A DNA stretch of 44,799 bases from Prochlorococcus sp. AG-412-I05 (GTDB lineage: Bacteria > Cyanobacteriota > Cyanobacteriia > PCC-6307 > Cyanobiaceae): NCBI GenBank assembly GCA_003214855.1, contig QCLC01000013.1, positions 1 through 44,799 on the forward strand. Direction: 5' to 3'. This document shows positions 28,306-36,475 of this stretch, piece by piece. Under the pieces are notes generated by a model. It saw only the letters and a list, made by a program, of their open reading frames with translations, was not told where the DNA came from and searched no databases. How positions within the stretch are numbered: position 1 is the stretch's first letter; every line of letters starts with the position of its first letter. Both the position numbers and the translations under genes were made by a program.

Positions 28306-29264
28306 ACGGCCTTTTGCTTGCAGGCTTTGATGCAGGCCAAACCCAAACCCGATGCCGCCTAAGCCGCTGGCATCAAAATCAGTGGTTGCCGATTGCAGAG
28401 GGCCTCGGCAGCGGCGTTATTCACCTGCAGGCCTCTAATGGTGAAGAACGCTTTGAAAAAGCACTGCGAAGCAGCTTCAGCAAGGCTGTCGGCAATGCTG
28501 GATTGAGCTCTGAAACAGCTCTGATCGCTGCAGCGGCCGTCGGAGCAAGCGGAATAGAACATGACACCCCACTGCAAGAGCAAGCCCAGCAATTGCTCGC
28601 GCGTTGTCTAAACATCCAATCAAACCAATGCCTAGCGACTGGGGATGAACGCACGGCCCTGCATGGAGCCTTCCCCCAAGGCGCAGGCATTGTGCTGATC
28701 AGTGGCACCGGCATGATCTGCATCGGGCGAAACGCTAAAGGGAAAGAACAACGCTGTGGCGGCTGGGGTTGGCTACTTGATGAGGGTGGCTCAGCTCAAA
28801 ACCTCGGACAAAAGGGGCTACAGCTCAGCCTGCGCATGGCCGATGGCCGCATCCCCGATCGACCTCTGCGCAAGAAACTCTGGCGCGCTCTCAATTGCTC
28901 ATCAGCAGCAGCTATCAAAGCCCTTGTTGTGCAGCCCAGTTTCGGTGCTGCCGGGTTTGCTCAACTCGCGCCACTCGTCGTTGCAGAAGCCCAGGTAGGC
29001 GATAAGGATGCCATCGCGATCCTTGAACAATCAGCCCACTGCATCGCCGAAGCGATCGCAGGAGTTGCCCAAAGCCTTGAGTTATCGGCTCCCAAGATCT
29101 GTGGCAACGGCGGAGCCTTTGAACATCTACAACCCTTTCGCGAGCTGATCGAGCAAGCCATTGCCAAGCGACTGCCTACTGCAAGCTGGATCAAAGGCCA
29201 GGGGGATGCCCTGGATGGTGCTCTGCAGCTTGCACTCCGCCAACTCAAACGCAACCCCGATTGA
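28302..29264 (+). CDS. BadF/BadG-type sugar kinase, possible N-acetylglucosamine kinase
   Basis: This 320-residue ASKHA-superfamily protein has phosphate-1 GFDAGQTQTRCRL at the N-terminus and phosphate-2-like LISGTGMICIGR. The sequence CGGWGWLLDEGGSAQNLGQKGL is typical of eukaryote-type N-acetylglucosamine kinases, and the adenosine motif resembles ICGNGGAFEH. It may recycle amino sugars released from the wall, which would fit glmM next door and the lytic transglycosylase beyond. The 2-hydroxyglutaryl-CoA dehydratase activator function of other BadF proteins is unlikely because the cysteine ligands for its cluster are not evident. GTG start; the 3' end overlaps convergent glmM by 20 bases. 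Confidence 0.8.
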   Translation: MNGLLLAGFDAGQTQTRCRLSRWHQNQWLPIAEGLGSGVIHLQASNGEERFEKALRSSFSKAVGNAGLSSETALIAAAAVGASGIEHDTPLQEQAQQLLARCLNIQSNQCLATGDERTALHGAFPQGAGIVLISGTGMICIGRNAKGKEQRCGGWGWLLDEGGSAQNLGQKGLQLSLRMADGRIPDRPLRKKLWRALNCSSAAAIKALVVQPSFGAAGFAQLAPLVVAEAQVGDKDAIAILEQSAHCIAEAIAGVAQSLELSAPKICGNGGAFEHLQPFRELIEQAIAKRLPTASWIKGQGDALDGALQLALRQLKRNPD

Positions 29265-30651
29265 GGTGTTGCTCGGCAAGGTCGGCCAACTGTGCTGTCC
29301 AGAAGTCCACGGCAGCAGAATCCGCCGCTTCAATCATCACCCTTAACAACGGCTCCGTTCCACTCGCCCTTACCAAGACTCGGCCGTCTTCACCCATGGC
29401 TGATTCTGCCGCCAAGACCGCCTTCTGCAGAGGCTCACATTGCTGCCAACCCATACGTCGTTCCAAATCAGGAACGCGCACATTGACCAACTTTTGTGGG
29501 AACGCCTGGAAACTCTGATCCAACCACTCACCAAGACTCAGCCCCCTGCCATGACAGAGAGTGGCAAGCTGCAAAGCAGTGAGCACACCATCACCACAAA
29601 GGCCATGAGCTGCTGAAAGGATATGGCCAGACTGTTCACCACCTAAAGCAGCATTGCTCTCCACCATGGCGGCATAGACATGCTGATCACCTACCGGCGT
29701 GCGTTCAAGAACCCCACCTCTTTGCTGCCAAGCCCTCTCAAATCCTAGATTCGACATCACCGTGGCCACAAGCCTTTGTTGAGGTAAAGCCTGCCGATCC
29801 TGAAGGTCTGATCCCCAGAGGTAGAGCACATGGTCACCATCAACGACGCGACCCTGTCCATCCAAAGCCAGCATCCGATCAGCATCCCCATCAAAGGCAA
29901 AGCCCATGATCGCGCCGCGCTCAATCACAGCTCGACGCAACGGCTCGAGCTGGGTAGAACCACAACCGACATTGATGCGCCTGCCATCCGGTTCACCATG
30001 CAACACAGTGAGATCAGCCCCAAGGGCCGCAAACACCTCAGCAGCACAGGCTGTTGCCGCTCCCCAGCAGAGATCAAGCACAATGGGCACCCCATCCAGG
30101 CGTTGATGCAGCACTGAGGCAAGCAGGGCATCGCGATAGTGGCTAAGAAGCTCGTTGCGCTGATAAGCAGGGCCGCAACTCGTGATCGTTGGTCGACCTT
30201 TGTCACCAATGGCCTCGCCGCGAAGCCCCGCTTCGATGAGACCCTGCTTTGCTGGGCTTAGTTTGGCACCATCGGCCCCAAACACCTTGATGCCATTGTC
30301 TTCAGGTGGGTTATGACTTGCTGAAACCATCAAACCGCCTGCAGCACCAAGCTTGCGAATTAATCCAGGCACAGCTGGGGTGGGACATAAGCCCAAGGTC
30401 CACACTTCCCGCCCTGCAGCGGTTAAACCAGCCGTTAATGCCGAGGCCACCATGGCCCCACTGCTACGGGAATCCATCCCGATCAACACCGGGCCTTGAT
30501 CAGGCAACACCTGACCACACCAGTAGCCCACCTGCAAAATAAACGCAGGCGTCAGCAACGTTCCGACCCGACCGCGAATGCCATCTGTGCCGAAGCTGGC
30601 CTGGGCCGTCCCGAGGGGAACACCTAAGGGGTCAAGAGCAGCAAAGACCAT
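29245..30651 (-). CDS. glmM: Phosphoglucosamine mutase
   Basis: GlmM interconverts glucosamine-6-phosphate and glucosamine-1-phosphate on the route to UDP-GlcNAc for peptidoglycan and lipopolysaccharide. The 468 residues contain FGTDGIRGRVG near the N-terminus, the phosphoserine loop VSASHNPPEDNGIKVFG, the metal loop AFDGDADRML, the sugar-binding GEQSGHI, and the phosphate-binding RASGTEPLLRVMIEA at the C-terminus. The ATG at 30651 gives a normal start. It is divergent from the transglycosylase gene with a 62-base gap, and its end overlaps the sugar-kinase gene. Confidence 0.96.
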   Translation of the reverse strand: MVFAALDPLGVPLGTAQASFGTDGIRGRVGTLLTPAFILQVGYWCGQVLPDQGPVLIGMDSRSSGAMVASALTAGLTAAGREVWTLGLCPTPAVPGLIRKLGAAGGLMVSASHNPPEDNGIKVFGADGAKLSPAKQGLIEAGLRGEAIGDKGRPTITSCGPAYQRNELLSHYRDALLASVLHQRLDGVPIVLDLCWGAATACAAEVFAALGADLTVLHGEPDGRRINVGCGSTQLEPLRRAVIERGAIMGFAFDGDADRMLALDGQGRVVDGDHVLYLWGSDLQDRQALPQQRLVATVMSNLGFERAWQQRGGVLERTPVGDQHVYAAMVESNAALGGEQSGHILSAAHGLCGDGVLTALQLATLCHGRGLSLGEWLDQSFQAFPQKLVNVRVPDLERRMGWQQCEPLQKAVLAAESAMGEDGRVLVRASGTEPLLRVMIEAADSAAVDFWTAQLADLAEQHLNRGCV

Positions 30652-30713
30652 CAGGTCTCAAAAGTGGACTGAAGGTTAAAGGGCATGCGCCTGAGACTCA
30701 AGCGAGAGGGGAC

Positions 30714-33008
30714 ATGATCGAAGACAGTCTCAACGCCAAAAGCATGGGAGCCCAGAGCAAAGTGACGGGTTCAGGCACGCTTCAAAAGCCACAATCCATC
30801 CAGGCCGCAACGGCATGGGCCAAAGCCAGCACAATCCCTCAACGAATCATGCCGCTTCCGCAACGGGTGCACACTCAGAGAGGTGAGCCTGAGCAAGCGG
30901 CATCAATCCTTGCGAAGACTGCATCACACAACTGGACTTCATCACCACAGAATGCCAACAGTTTCTGCTCTGGCGTGATCGCGAGCCCCTGTCGCGGATT
31001 CCCTCTACTCGGAGGTACAGCCCTACTCAGCTTGGCGGCAAGCCTCGCTGGGCAAGCCCTTTTAAAACCACAGCTCAAGCGACTTACGCCAAGGATGTCG
31101 CAAACAGAGCTCTGGCAGGCCTATCGCTGGTCAATCGATCCCCAGCAACGCCGAGATGCCTCATTGCTGCTCGTGAGCAAGACAAAAGGATCAACCCTTA
31201 GGCATCAGAGGCTGTTGGCCGGCCAAGGCTGGGGGAACAGCCCCTTAGCAGCCGTTGCCCTCAAGCTGCAAGCCCAAACAGCCGAGCGTCTTGGGGAAAA
31301 ATCAAAGGCCAATCATCTTTGGCAAAGCCTGCTGAAACGTTTTCCAAACACGACGACGGCGGCTGATGCGTATTACAGCCTCGGGCGCCATAACCCTGAA
31401 CTGCGTCAGCAACTCCTTCAGCAACATCCTGCTCATCCAGCGGCACTAGCCAGCGCAATTGAACTGAATACCAGCAACAGTCGCCATCAAAGAGCCATTC
31501 ATCTCACGCGTTGGGGGGTCTTCTGGCCAGGTGCCGCAGAAGTCCTACGCAGCGCCTGCAGCGCTCCGGCAAGGAACGGACATTCAAACCAAGAGCGACA
31601 AGAACTAGCCCTTGGTCTTGCACAACTAGGCGACGGCAGAACAGCCCTGAGCTGCCTACAAGAACAACCCCCTGATCCTGCAGCAGCCCTAGCCATTGGC
31701 CAGACACTGCTCCGAGGCAATAAGGAGGAACAACTCCAGGGCGAATCTCTGCTCTTGAAGCTGGCTCAAGACAATCCAGAGGCTGCTGAAAGCCTTGAAG
31801 CGATGAGCCTCCTCAGTGAACCTCTTCATCCGAAGGCGACTCTGCTTAAGTCCTTGCCGCCTGCCCTTGCTGATCGTTCCCCCAGCGTGGCGGCAGCCCG
31901 CGTACGCCTTGAAAATGGGATCCAAGCAGACGAGGTGTTTCAACGCTGGCCTGATCGTCCTGCTAGCTGGCAACTGCAATGGGATCTGAGCCGAGACGCT
32001 CTGCTGAAAGAGCAATGGAACAAGGCCCAATCGATTCTCGAAAGCATCCCAACTCAAAAATTGCCGGAGCCCCTCGCCGCTAGGCAACAGTTCTGGATCG
32101 GATTCACTGCCTCCAAACAGGGTCGCAATCGAGAGGCCACCCAGATCTGGGAAAAGCTGCTCCGATCCCATCCCAATGGGTACTACACCTGGCGCGCCCA
32201 GGCACGCCTTGGTCGAGCTGATCTTCCTGCACTGCAAGGGCAACCCGTATCAATTTCGAACCCTGAGCTCCCATCCTGGACCCCACTAGGCAGTGGAGAA
32301 AAGCTTGTAGACGAACTCTGGCGACTTGGTCTCTCAATGGAGGCCTGGGAAACGTGGCGGACTCTGAGGATTGAAGGCGATCGCACACAACATGATCCCA
32401 ACACCATGATCGTGGAAGGACGGCTCAGGATGGCCGTCGGCGATGACTGGACGGGGCTAAGTCAGCTCTGGCGAACAAGCCTGCGACTCGTAGGAGAGGA
32501 CTGCCACACTCGCCAATTGCTCCATCACAGCCAACATCCATATCGCTTTTGGCCTGAGATCAAAAAAGCGAGTCACCGCAGTGACGTCCGAGCTGAACTA
32601 TTGCTGGCCATAGCCAAGCAAGAATCACGCTTCTCGCCAGGCGTGGAGTCTCCAGTCGGCGCAATAGGGCTGATGCAACTGATGCCGGAAACAGCGGCAG
32701 AACTCAGCGATAACCCTCTGAACAAGCAAGTGCTGTCCACTCCTGAAACCAATATTGAACTTGGGGCCCGTTACCTAGCAATGCTGCTGAAGCAATGGCA
32801 AGGCAATCCATGGCTGGCAGTGAGCAGTTACAACGCCGGGCCCGCTGCAGTAGCCGACTGGCTAACCCCAGAACTGGCTGCGGACCCTGAGCTCTGGGTA
32901 GAACGAATCCCTTACCCAGAGACACGCCTCTATACAAAAAAAGTTCTCGGCAACCTCTGGAGCTATTTAGGCCTACCCAGCCAAAAGCTCTGCGAGACTG
33001 GGATGTAA
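30714..33008 (+). CDS. slt: Soluble lytic murein transglycosylase
   Basis: The enzyme cleaves peptidoglycan glycan strands, forming 1,6-anhydro-muramyl ends. The C-terminal SLT domain (about 625-750) has LLLAIAKQESRFSPG with the catalytic Glu, GAIGLMQLMPETA, and SSYNAGPAAVADWL. The middle is a long alpha-superhelical TPR-like region (about 120-600). An anchor helix (FPLLGGTALLSLAASLAGQALL, about 98-119) follows an unusual polar N-terminus of roughly 95 residues. GAGAGG-type sequence (GAGAGGGG) just before the ATG at 30714 supports this start, though a later one would remove the odd leader. The 3' end overlaps a convergent membrane-protein gene by 36 bases. Confidence 0.9.
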   Translation: MIEDSLNAKSMGAQSKVTGSGTLQKPQSIQAATAWAKASTIPQRIMPLPQRVHTQRGEPEQAASILAKTASHNWTSSPQNANSFCSGVIASPCRGFPLLGGTALLSLAASLAGQALLKPQLKRLTPRMSQTELWQAYRWSIDPQQRRDASLLLVSKTKGSTLRHQRLLAGQGWGNSPLAAVALKLQAQTAERLGEKSKANHLWQSLLKRFPNTTTAADAYYSLGRHNPELRQQLLQQHPAHPAALASAIELNTSNSRHQRAIHLTRWGVFWPGAAEVLRSACSAPARNGHSNQERQELALGLAQLGDGRTALSCLQEQPPDPAAALAIGQTLLRGNKEEQLQGESLLLKLAQDNPEAAESLEAMSLLSEPLHPKATLLKSLPPALADRSPSVAAARVRLENGIQADEVFQRWPDRPASWQLQWDLSRDALLKEQWNKAQSILESIPTQKLPEPLAARQQFWIGFTASKQGRNREATQIWEKLLRSHPNGYYTWRAQARLGRADLPALQGQPVSISNPELPSWTPLGSGEKLVDELWRLGLSMEAWETWRTLRIEGDRTQHDPNTMIVEGRLRMAVGDDWTGLSQLWRTSLRLVGEDCHTRQLLHHSQHPYRFWPEIKKASHRSDVRAELLLAIAKQESRFSPGVESPVGAIGLMQLMPETAAELSDNPLNKQVLSTPETNIELGARYLAMLLKQWQGNPWLAVSSYNAGPAAVADWLTPELAADPELWVERIPYPETRLYTKKVLGNLWSYLGLPSQKLCETGM

Positions 33009-33485
33009 AGGCGTAGAGATCTGCTGGCCAATCCATATCCCGCCAAGCAAAATCAACCCCAGAGCAATCGCCATCACAACCGGTGGTGGCACCACACGAA
33101 TGCTAGTGAGATCCAAGCGCGCAAGCAATACCGCAGAAGCAAGGATGAGAACATCCGCAAGCAGGCTCAGGTGAAGTAGGTATAGGCCAGCGGTGATCAC
33201 CAACAACAAAACCACCACCAAACTGATTGCACGACTGACAGCCATCAGCAAGGAGACCTGTCGCAAGATCAGATCCGGCATCGTGCAAACCACGACCAAC
33301 ACGACCGCCTGAAGGACCTCAACAATCCAGAAGAGCTCAACATCAATGCCGAGGCTGTCTATCTGCTCAGACTGAAGCAGCGACCAATGGTTGCCCATAA
33401 CGACCGCCACCCCAAAGAGCAACAGCAACGAGGGAGCACGAAAAGGCACAACGAGGAGACGCAGCATCAGCATCAGCCTCAACAA
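32973..33485 (-). CDS. Conserved-type integral membrane protein
   Basis: The 170-residue product has four to five hydrophobic helices (for example APSLLLLFGVAVVMG, WIVEVLQAVVLVVVCTM, AISLVVVLLLVITAGLYLL and VVMAIALGLILLGGIWIG) and almost no soluble domain. No family signature is recognised. The several early Met codons (MLRLMLML) leave the exact start open by a few residues. It converges with slt and is divergent from the thioredoxin gene. Confidence 0.72.
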   Translation of the reverse strand: MLRLMLMLRLLVVPFRAPSLLLLFGVAVVMGNHWSLLQSEQIDSLGIDVELFWIVEVLQAVVLVVVCTMPDLILRQVSLLMAVSRAISLVVVLLLVITAGLYLLHLSLLADVLILASAVLLARLDLTSIRVVPPPVVMAIALGLILLGGIWIGQQISTPLHPSLAELLAG

Positions 33486-33583
33486 ATAGTGAAAAGACGC
33501 TTCACTTCTGAACAGTTAGCCCATTGAAGCGAGCAACAACAACAAAACAGACCTGCCAAAGTGCATCGAGAATCTTGCCCATC

Positions 33584-34165
33584 ATGACCGGAAGTTCCCC
33601 GTCTTCCACTCTCGGCCAAGGCCAGAGGTTGATACTGCTATTCACAGCATTGGGATTAGCAGTCGTTCTTTTCCTGCTACGGGGCGGCCTCAATGCTGAG
33701 GCACCACTCGAGCAACTGGCTCGACGCTCCCTCGACCCAGATGTCGCACTCACCAATGGTCGACCGACGGTGATCGAATTTTATGCTGATTGGTGTCAAG
33801 CCTGTCGTGAAATGGCCCCAGCCATGCTCACAACGGAACGTGAAAGCGAAAACCAGCTCGACGTTGTACTGGTAAACGTCGACAACCCCCGCTGGCAAGA
33901 CCTTGTCGATCGCTACGACGTCAACGGCATTCCCCAGCTGAACTTCTTCGACAACAAAGGCAAACTGCAGGGTCTCTCACTAGGCGCACGCACTCAAGAA
34001 CAACTACAGCAATTAACTGACGCTCTGATTCAAAACCAACCCCTACCCAAGTTCGCCGGCGTAGGCGCTATCAGCAGCCTGAATGCATCACAAGAACGAA
34101 CAGAGAGGCAAAACGAATTAGAAGCTATTGGGCCAATGAGTCATGGCTATTCTAAAATCAATTAG
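33584..34165 (+). CDS. txlA: Membrane-anchored thioredoxin-like protein (TxlA/HCF164 type)
   Basis: From the ATG at 33584 (193 residues) the protein has an N-terminal membrane helix (LILLFTALGLAVVLFLL), then a thioredoxin fold with FYADWCQACREMAP, the active-site pair Cys-Gln-Ala-Cys, and the cis-proline loop GIPQLNFF. Cyanobacterial TxlA and plant HCF164 carry reducing equivalents for cytochrome and photosystem assembly in the thylakoid lumen. An upstream TTG at 33524 would add 20 residues. The stop codon TAG (34163-34165) is formed inside the first unit of a heptanucleotide tandem repeat, so expansion or contraction there could change the end of the protein only if the stop were lost. Confidence 0.88.
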   Translation: MTGSSPSSTLGQGQRLILLFTALGLAVVLFLLRGGLNAEAPLEQLARRSLDPDVALTNGRPTVIEFYADWCQACREMAPAMLTTERESENQLDVVLVNVDNPRWQDLVDRYDVNGIPQLNFFDNKGKLQGLSLGARTQEQLQQLTDALIQNQPLPKFAGVGAISSLNASQERTERQNELEAIGPMSHGYSKIN

Positions 34166-34220
34166 CGATTAGCGATTAGCGATTAGCGATTAGCGATTAG
34201 CGATTAGCGATTAGCGATTA
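34161..34220. repeat. Heptanucleotide tandem repeat, about 8.6 units of ATTAGCG
   Basis: Sixty bases consist of eight perfect copies of ATTAGCG plus ATTA, without a single mismatch. The array begins three codons before the end of txlA and provides its stop codon. It resembles the short tandemly repeated heptamers known in filamentous cyanobacteria and is a likely slippage hotspot. Confidence 0.97.
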
Positions 34221-34462
34221 TGACGAGCCATTACATAAGCAACTCTTTAATATGATATTTAGCTTAAACAGGTTAAGCCAAATATCTACACGGTCCTCCA
34301 TACACCACTCTTTTCAACCTTGCCTGTGGCGACAATCGAGCCAAAAAGATATCAAAATCTCCTTACCAAACTCTATTACTATTACTGCTTGCCCTTAGCT
34401 TTCTCGCTCACCATTTGAGCGATTAACCACTTCAATCGGGCCTCTTTTATTACCCACAGCCT
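34221..34462. other. AT-rich intergenic stretch
   Basis: No gene-like frame is visible on either strand. A small inverted repeat GCTTAA/TTAAGC with a five-base loop (34262-34278) is present but lacks a T run. The stretch separates txlA from convergently placed minus-strand genes. Confidence 0.5.
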
Positions 34463-34831
34463 CTATTGTTTTCTGAGGCCAGGCAACAGCAAAAGCCCTA
34501 TTACAAGGTGGATCAATGCTCCTAGCCATAAAAGGACACCAATTGCATCTTGACTCACGCCAATAGAGATTAATAAAATTCCAACAGCAATGTTATAGCC
34601 ACACAGAGATTTTCTCGGATTTAGCATCGGCGCATGACTTGACGCTTCCCAACAAGCAAAACCAAGAGCAATGATTGCCAGTGCAAATAATCTTGCAATA
34701 CCTACCAGTTCATTATCTATCGGATGGCCAAAAAGTAGCGCGCAAAATTTAGCAGGCATAAAGAAAGTCAAAATCCCGCCAAGGACTTCAAAGCCTGCAG
34801 AGAATCTCAATATCAGAAAACTGCGCCTCAT
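34463..34831 (-). CDS. Small four-helix membrane protein
   Basis: From the ATG at 34831 the product is 122 residues with about four membrane helices: FEVLGGILTFFMPAKFCALLF, IARLFALAIIALGFACW, YNIAVGILLISIGVS and LGALIHLVIGLLLLPG. The architecture resembles DoxX/DUF4345-like small membrane proteins, but no diagnostic motif is certain. It lies 25 bases downstream of the 57-residue membrane protein on the same strand and may form a two-gene unit with it. AT-rich codon use is noticeable compared with dcd and cobO. Confidence 0.6.
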   Translation of the reverse strand: MRRSFLILRFSAGFEVLGGILTFFMPAKFCALLFGHPIDNELVGIARLFALAIIALGFACWEASSHAPMLNPRKSLCGYNIAVGILLISIGVSQDAIGVLLWLGALIHLVIGLLLLPGLRKQ

Positions 34832-34856
34832 GGAATTATCTGGCAGCAATTCTTTC

Positions 34857-35030
34857 TTAACCTTGAAGCAGGCTAATACTGAACACCAAAACTCCTACAC
34901 AAGCAGCGAGAACGACAGCACTCACCCAAAAGACAAAAGAGTTGCCAAACTGTCCCCATCCACCAAGATAATCGCCTGAGGTATTCACCTCCACCTCAGC
35001 AGGTGCTGACTTTGGCTGCTTGTCTGACAT
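34857..35030 (-). CDS. 57-residue single-helix membrane protein
   Basis: The short gene starts at ATG 35030 and ends in TAA (34859-34857). A polar N-terminal half (MSDKQPKSAPAEVEVNTSGD, then YLGGWGQFGN) is followed by one membrane helix (SFVFWVSAVVLAACVGVLVF) and a short tail. The residues look strongly constrained and the layout is that of small thylakoid or photosystem-associated proteins, but it lacks the chlorophyll-binding ExxNGR motif of high-light-inducible proteins. Function unknown. It is too short for ordinary ORF thresholds. Confidence 0.65.
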   Translation of the reverse strand: MSDKQPKSAPAEVEVNTSGDYLGGWGQFGNSFVFWVSAVVLAACVGVLVFSISLLQG

Positions 35031-35126
35031 AAGTGGGGGAGGAGATCAGTAGCTTCACTCTATCAATGTCTACAAAATCAAAAAGATCTATTGAGAACAG
35101 ACATGCATTCAACAGATCTTTTTCGT

Positions 35127-35720
35127 TCAGATCCTGGCGAGAGTGACGCGTTCTGGCTGATGTTGATATTTACCCTGGCGATCGCTGTAGGTGGTATCGC
35201 AAGGATCACCCTCGAAGAAAAGAAGCTGACAAATGCCTTCATTGGCATAGATACGGCAATCAGCTCCAGAACTGTTGCTGAATTCCAGCGTGAGATGCCC
35301 TTCCCAACTGGCTTCGGCGGGGGTTGTATTGACGATGATGCCAAGACGGGCATAGGTACTCTTGCCTAGGCAAATTACAGTGATATTTGATGGCACCTTC
35401 ATCTTCTCCAGCGCCACACCGAGACCATAAGAATGAGCCGGCAGGATGAAATACTCACCATCCTCGTCCTGATGCAAAGGGGTGGATTCGAGATTTGCAG
35501 GATTAAATCGCTTCGGATTCATCACCGTGCCTGGTACATGGCGAAAGATCAAAAACTCCTTCGCAGAGAGCCTTAGGTCATAACCAAAGGAAGAACAGCC
35601 AAAGCTAAGTACAGGCCGTTGATGCTGCTCAGGATCAAGATGTCGGATCAATCCGGCTTGAAAAGGTTCAAGCATCCCTGCTGCGGCCTGTTCAGTGATC
35701 CAACGGTCGTTTTTAAGCAT
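35127..35720 (-). CDS. dcd: dCTP deaminase
   Basis: Dcd converts dCTP to dUTP, supplying dTTP synthesis. The trimeric dUTPase-fold protein of 197 residues shows CSSFGYDLRLS, ILPAHSYGLGVALEKMKVP, GKSTYARLGIIVNTTPAEASWEGHL in two blocks (the STYAR and catalytic Glu region), and LEFSNSSG. Normal length for the monofunctional enzyme. Its ATG overlaps the last base of the cobO-like stop codon (TGATG), so it is translated together with the upstream gene. Confidence 0.95.
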   Translation of the reverse strand: MLKNDRWITEQAAAGMLEPFQAGLIRHLDPEQHQRPVLSFGCSSFGYDLRLSAKEFLIFRHVPGTVMNPKRFNPANLESTPLHQDEDGEYFILPAHSYGLGVALEKMKVPSNITVICLGKSTYARLGIIVNTTPAEASWEGHLTLEFSNSSGADCRIYANEGICQLLFFEGDPCDTTYSDRQGKYQHQPERVTLARI

Positions 35721-36289
35721 CAGAAACCACGACGCAACTCAGTGACCTGATCAGCCATTGCCATCAGGATCGATGGCATAACTGAGCCAGTCAAGATGAC
35801 ATCCATCGACCCGGGGCGCTGTTCCAAAGTTGTTAACACATCAGCTTCATTGAGATAACCAAGAGCAATCGCCAGACCCACCTCATCCAACACCATTTGA
35901 TCCAAATCACTCGCCAAGATGCGATCCCGACATTCCTGCCAAATGGCCTCCACGGCCTCAGGTGCGCTGGAGTCAACGGCAAGCATTGAAGCAGGCTCAG
36001 ATAGACAGCCAGGAACCGCCGGACGCAGCCACTCAAGTCGACCACATAGGCGCACGCGCCCATCTGGGCCTTGATCAACCCCTCCCTTGAGGAACTGAGC
36101 CACCAACACACGACTTCCCAGCCCAGCCGCTCTTAACGCCTGACTCAAGACAACAGAAAAACTGCCTCGATAGGGGGCTGTATAAACCTGAAGCTGCCCT
36201 TCAGGAGCGACCAGATGCAGCAGTCGCCTATCAGCAACTGCTGCCAAAGGCCGACTCCCATCACTCTCCTGTGAGCGATGGTCCGTCAT
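35720..36289 (-). CDS. CobO-like protein lacking a canonical P-loop
   Basis: The C-terminal half matches CobA/CobO-type cob(I)alamin adenosyltransferases: LDQMVLDEVGLAIALGYL (Walker B region) and DVILTGSVMPSILMAMADQV with TELRRGF. The middle contains VLVAQFLKGGVDQGP, equivalent to the VVQFIKG segment. The usual GNGKGKTT P-loop is replaced by VYTAPYRGSFSVVLSQAL, with no Gly-Lys-Thr/Ser. ATP binding in the normal way is therefore doubtful, and the protein may have a different role or a modified active site. I use the ATG at 36289 (189 residues). ATGs at 36334 and 36412 are also in frame. It is cotranscribed with dcd. Confidence 0.75.
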   Translation of the reverse strand: MTDHRSQESDGSRPLAAVADRRLLHLVAPEGQLQVYTAPYRGSFSVVLSQALRAAGLGSRVLVAQFLKGGVDQGPDGRVRLCGRLEWLRPAVPGCLSEPASMLAVDSSAPEAVEAIWQECRDRILASDLDQMVLDEVGLAIALGYLNEADVLTTLEQRPGSMDVILTGSVMPSILMAMADQVTELRRGF

Positions 36290-36475
36290 GCACGGATCCA
36301 CGAAACGCTGGCTAGGGCTCAGGCTGACAGTCATAAAAATCTCAATCGCCCCGACAAAACCAGCAGAAATCAAATGTAGCGGCGAGAAGCTGCTTAACAA
36401 GGCTCTTGACACTATCCATGGTGTAAAAGCACCTGTTTCTGCCAGGCTCAGGTCATCTCACCCACCAACAGCACG

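Noticed and set aside
34161-34220. CRISPR array
   Set aside because: The units are seven bases long and directly abutting with no spacers, so this is a simple tandem repeat.
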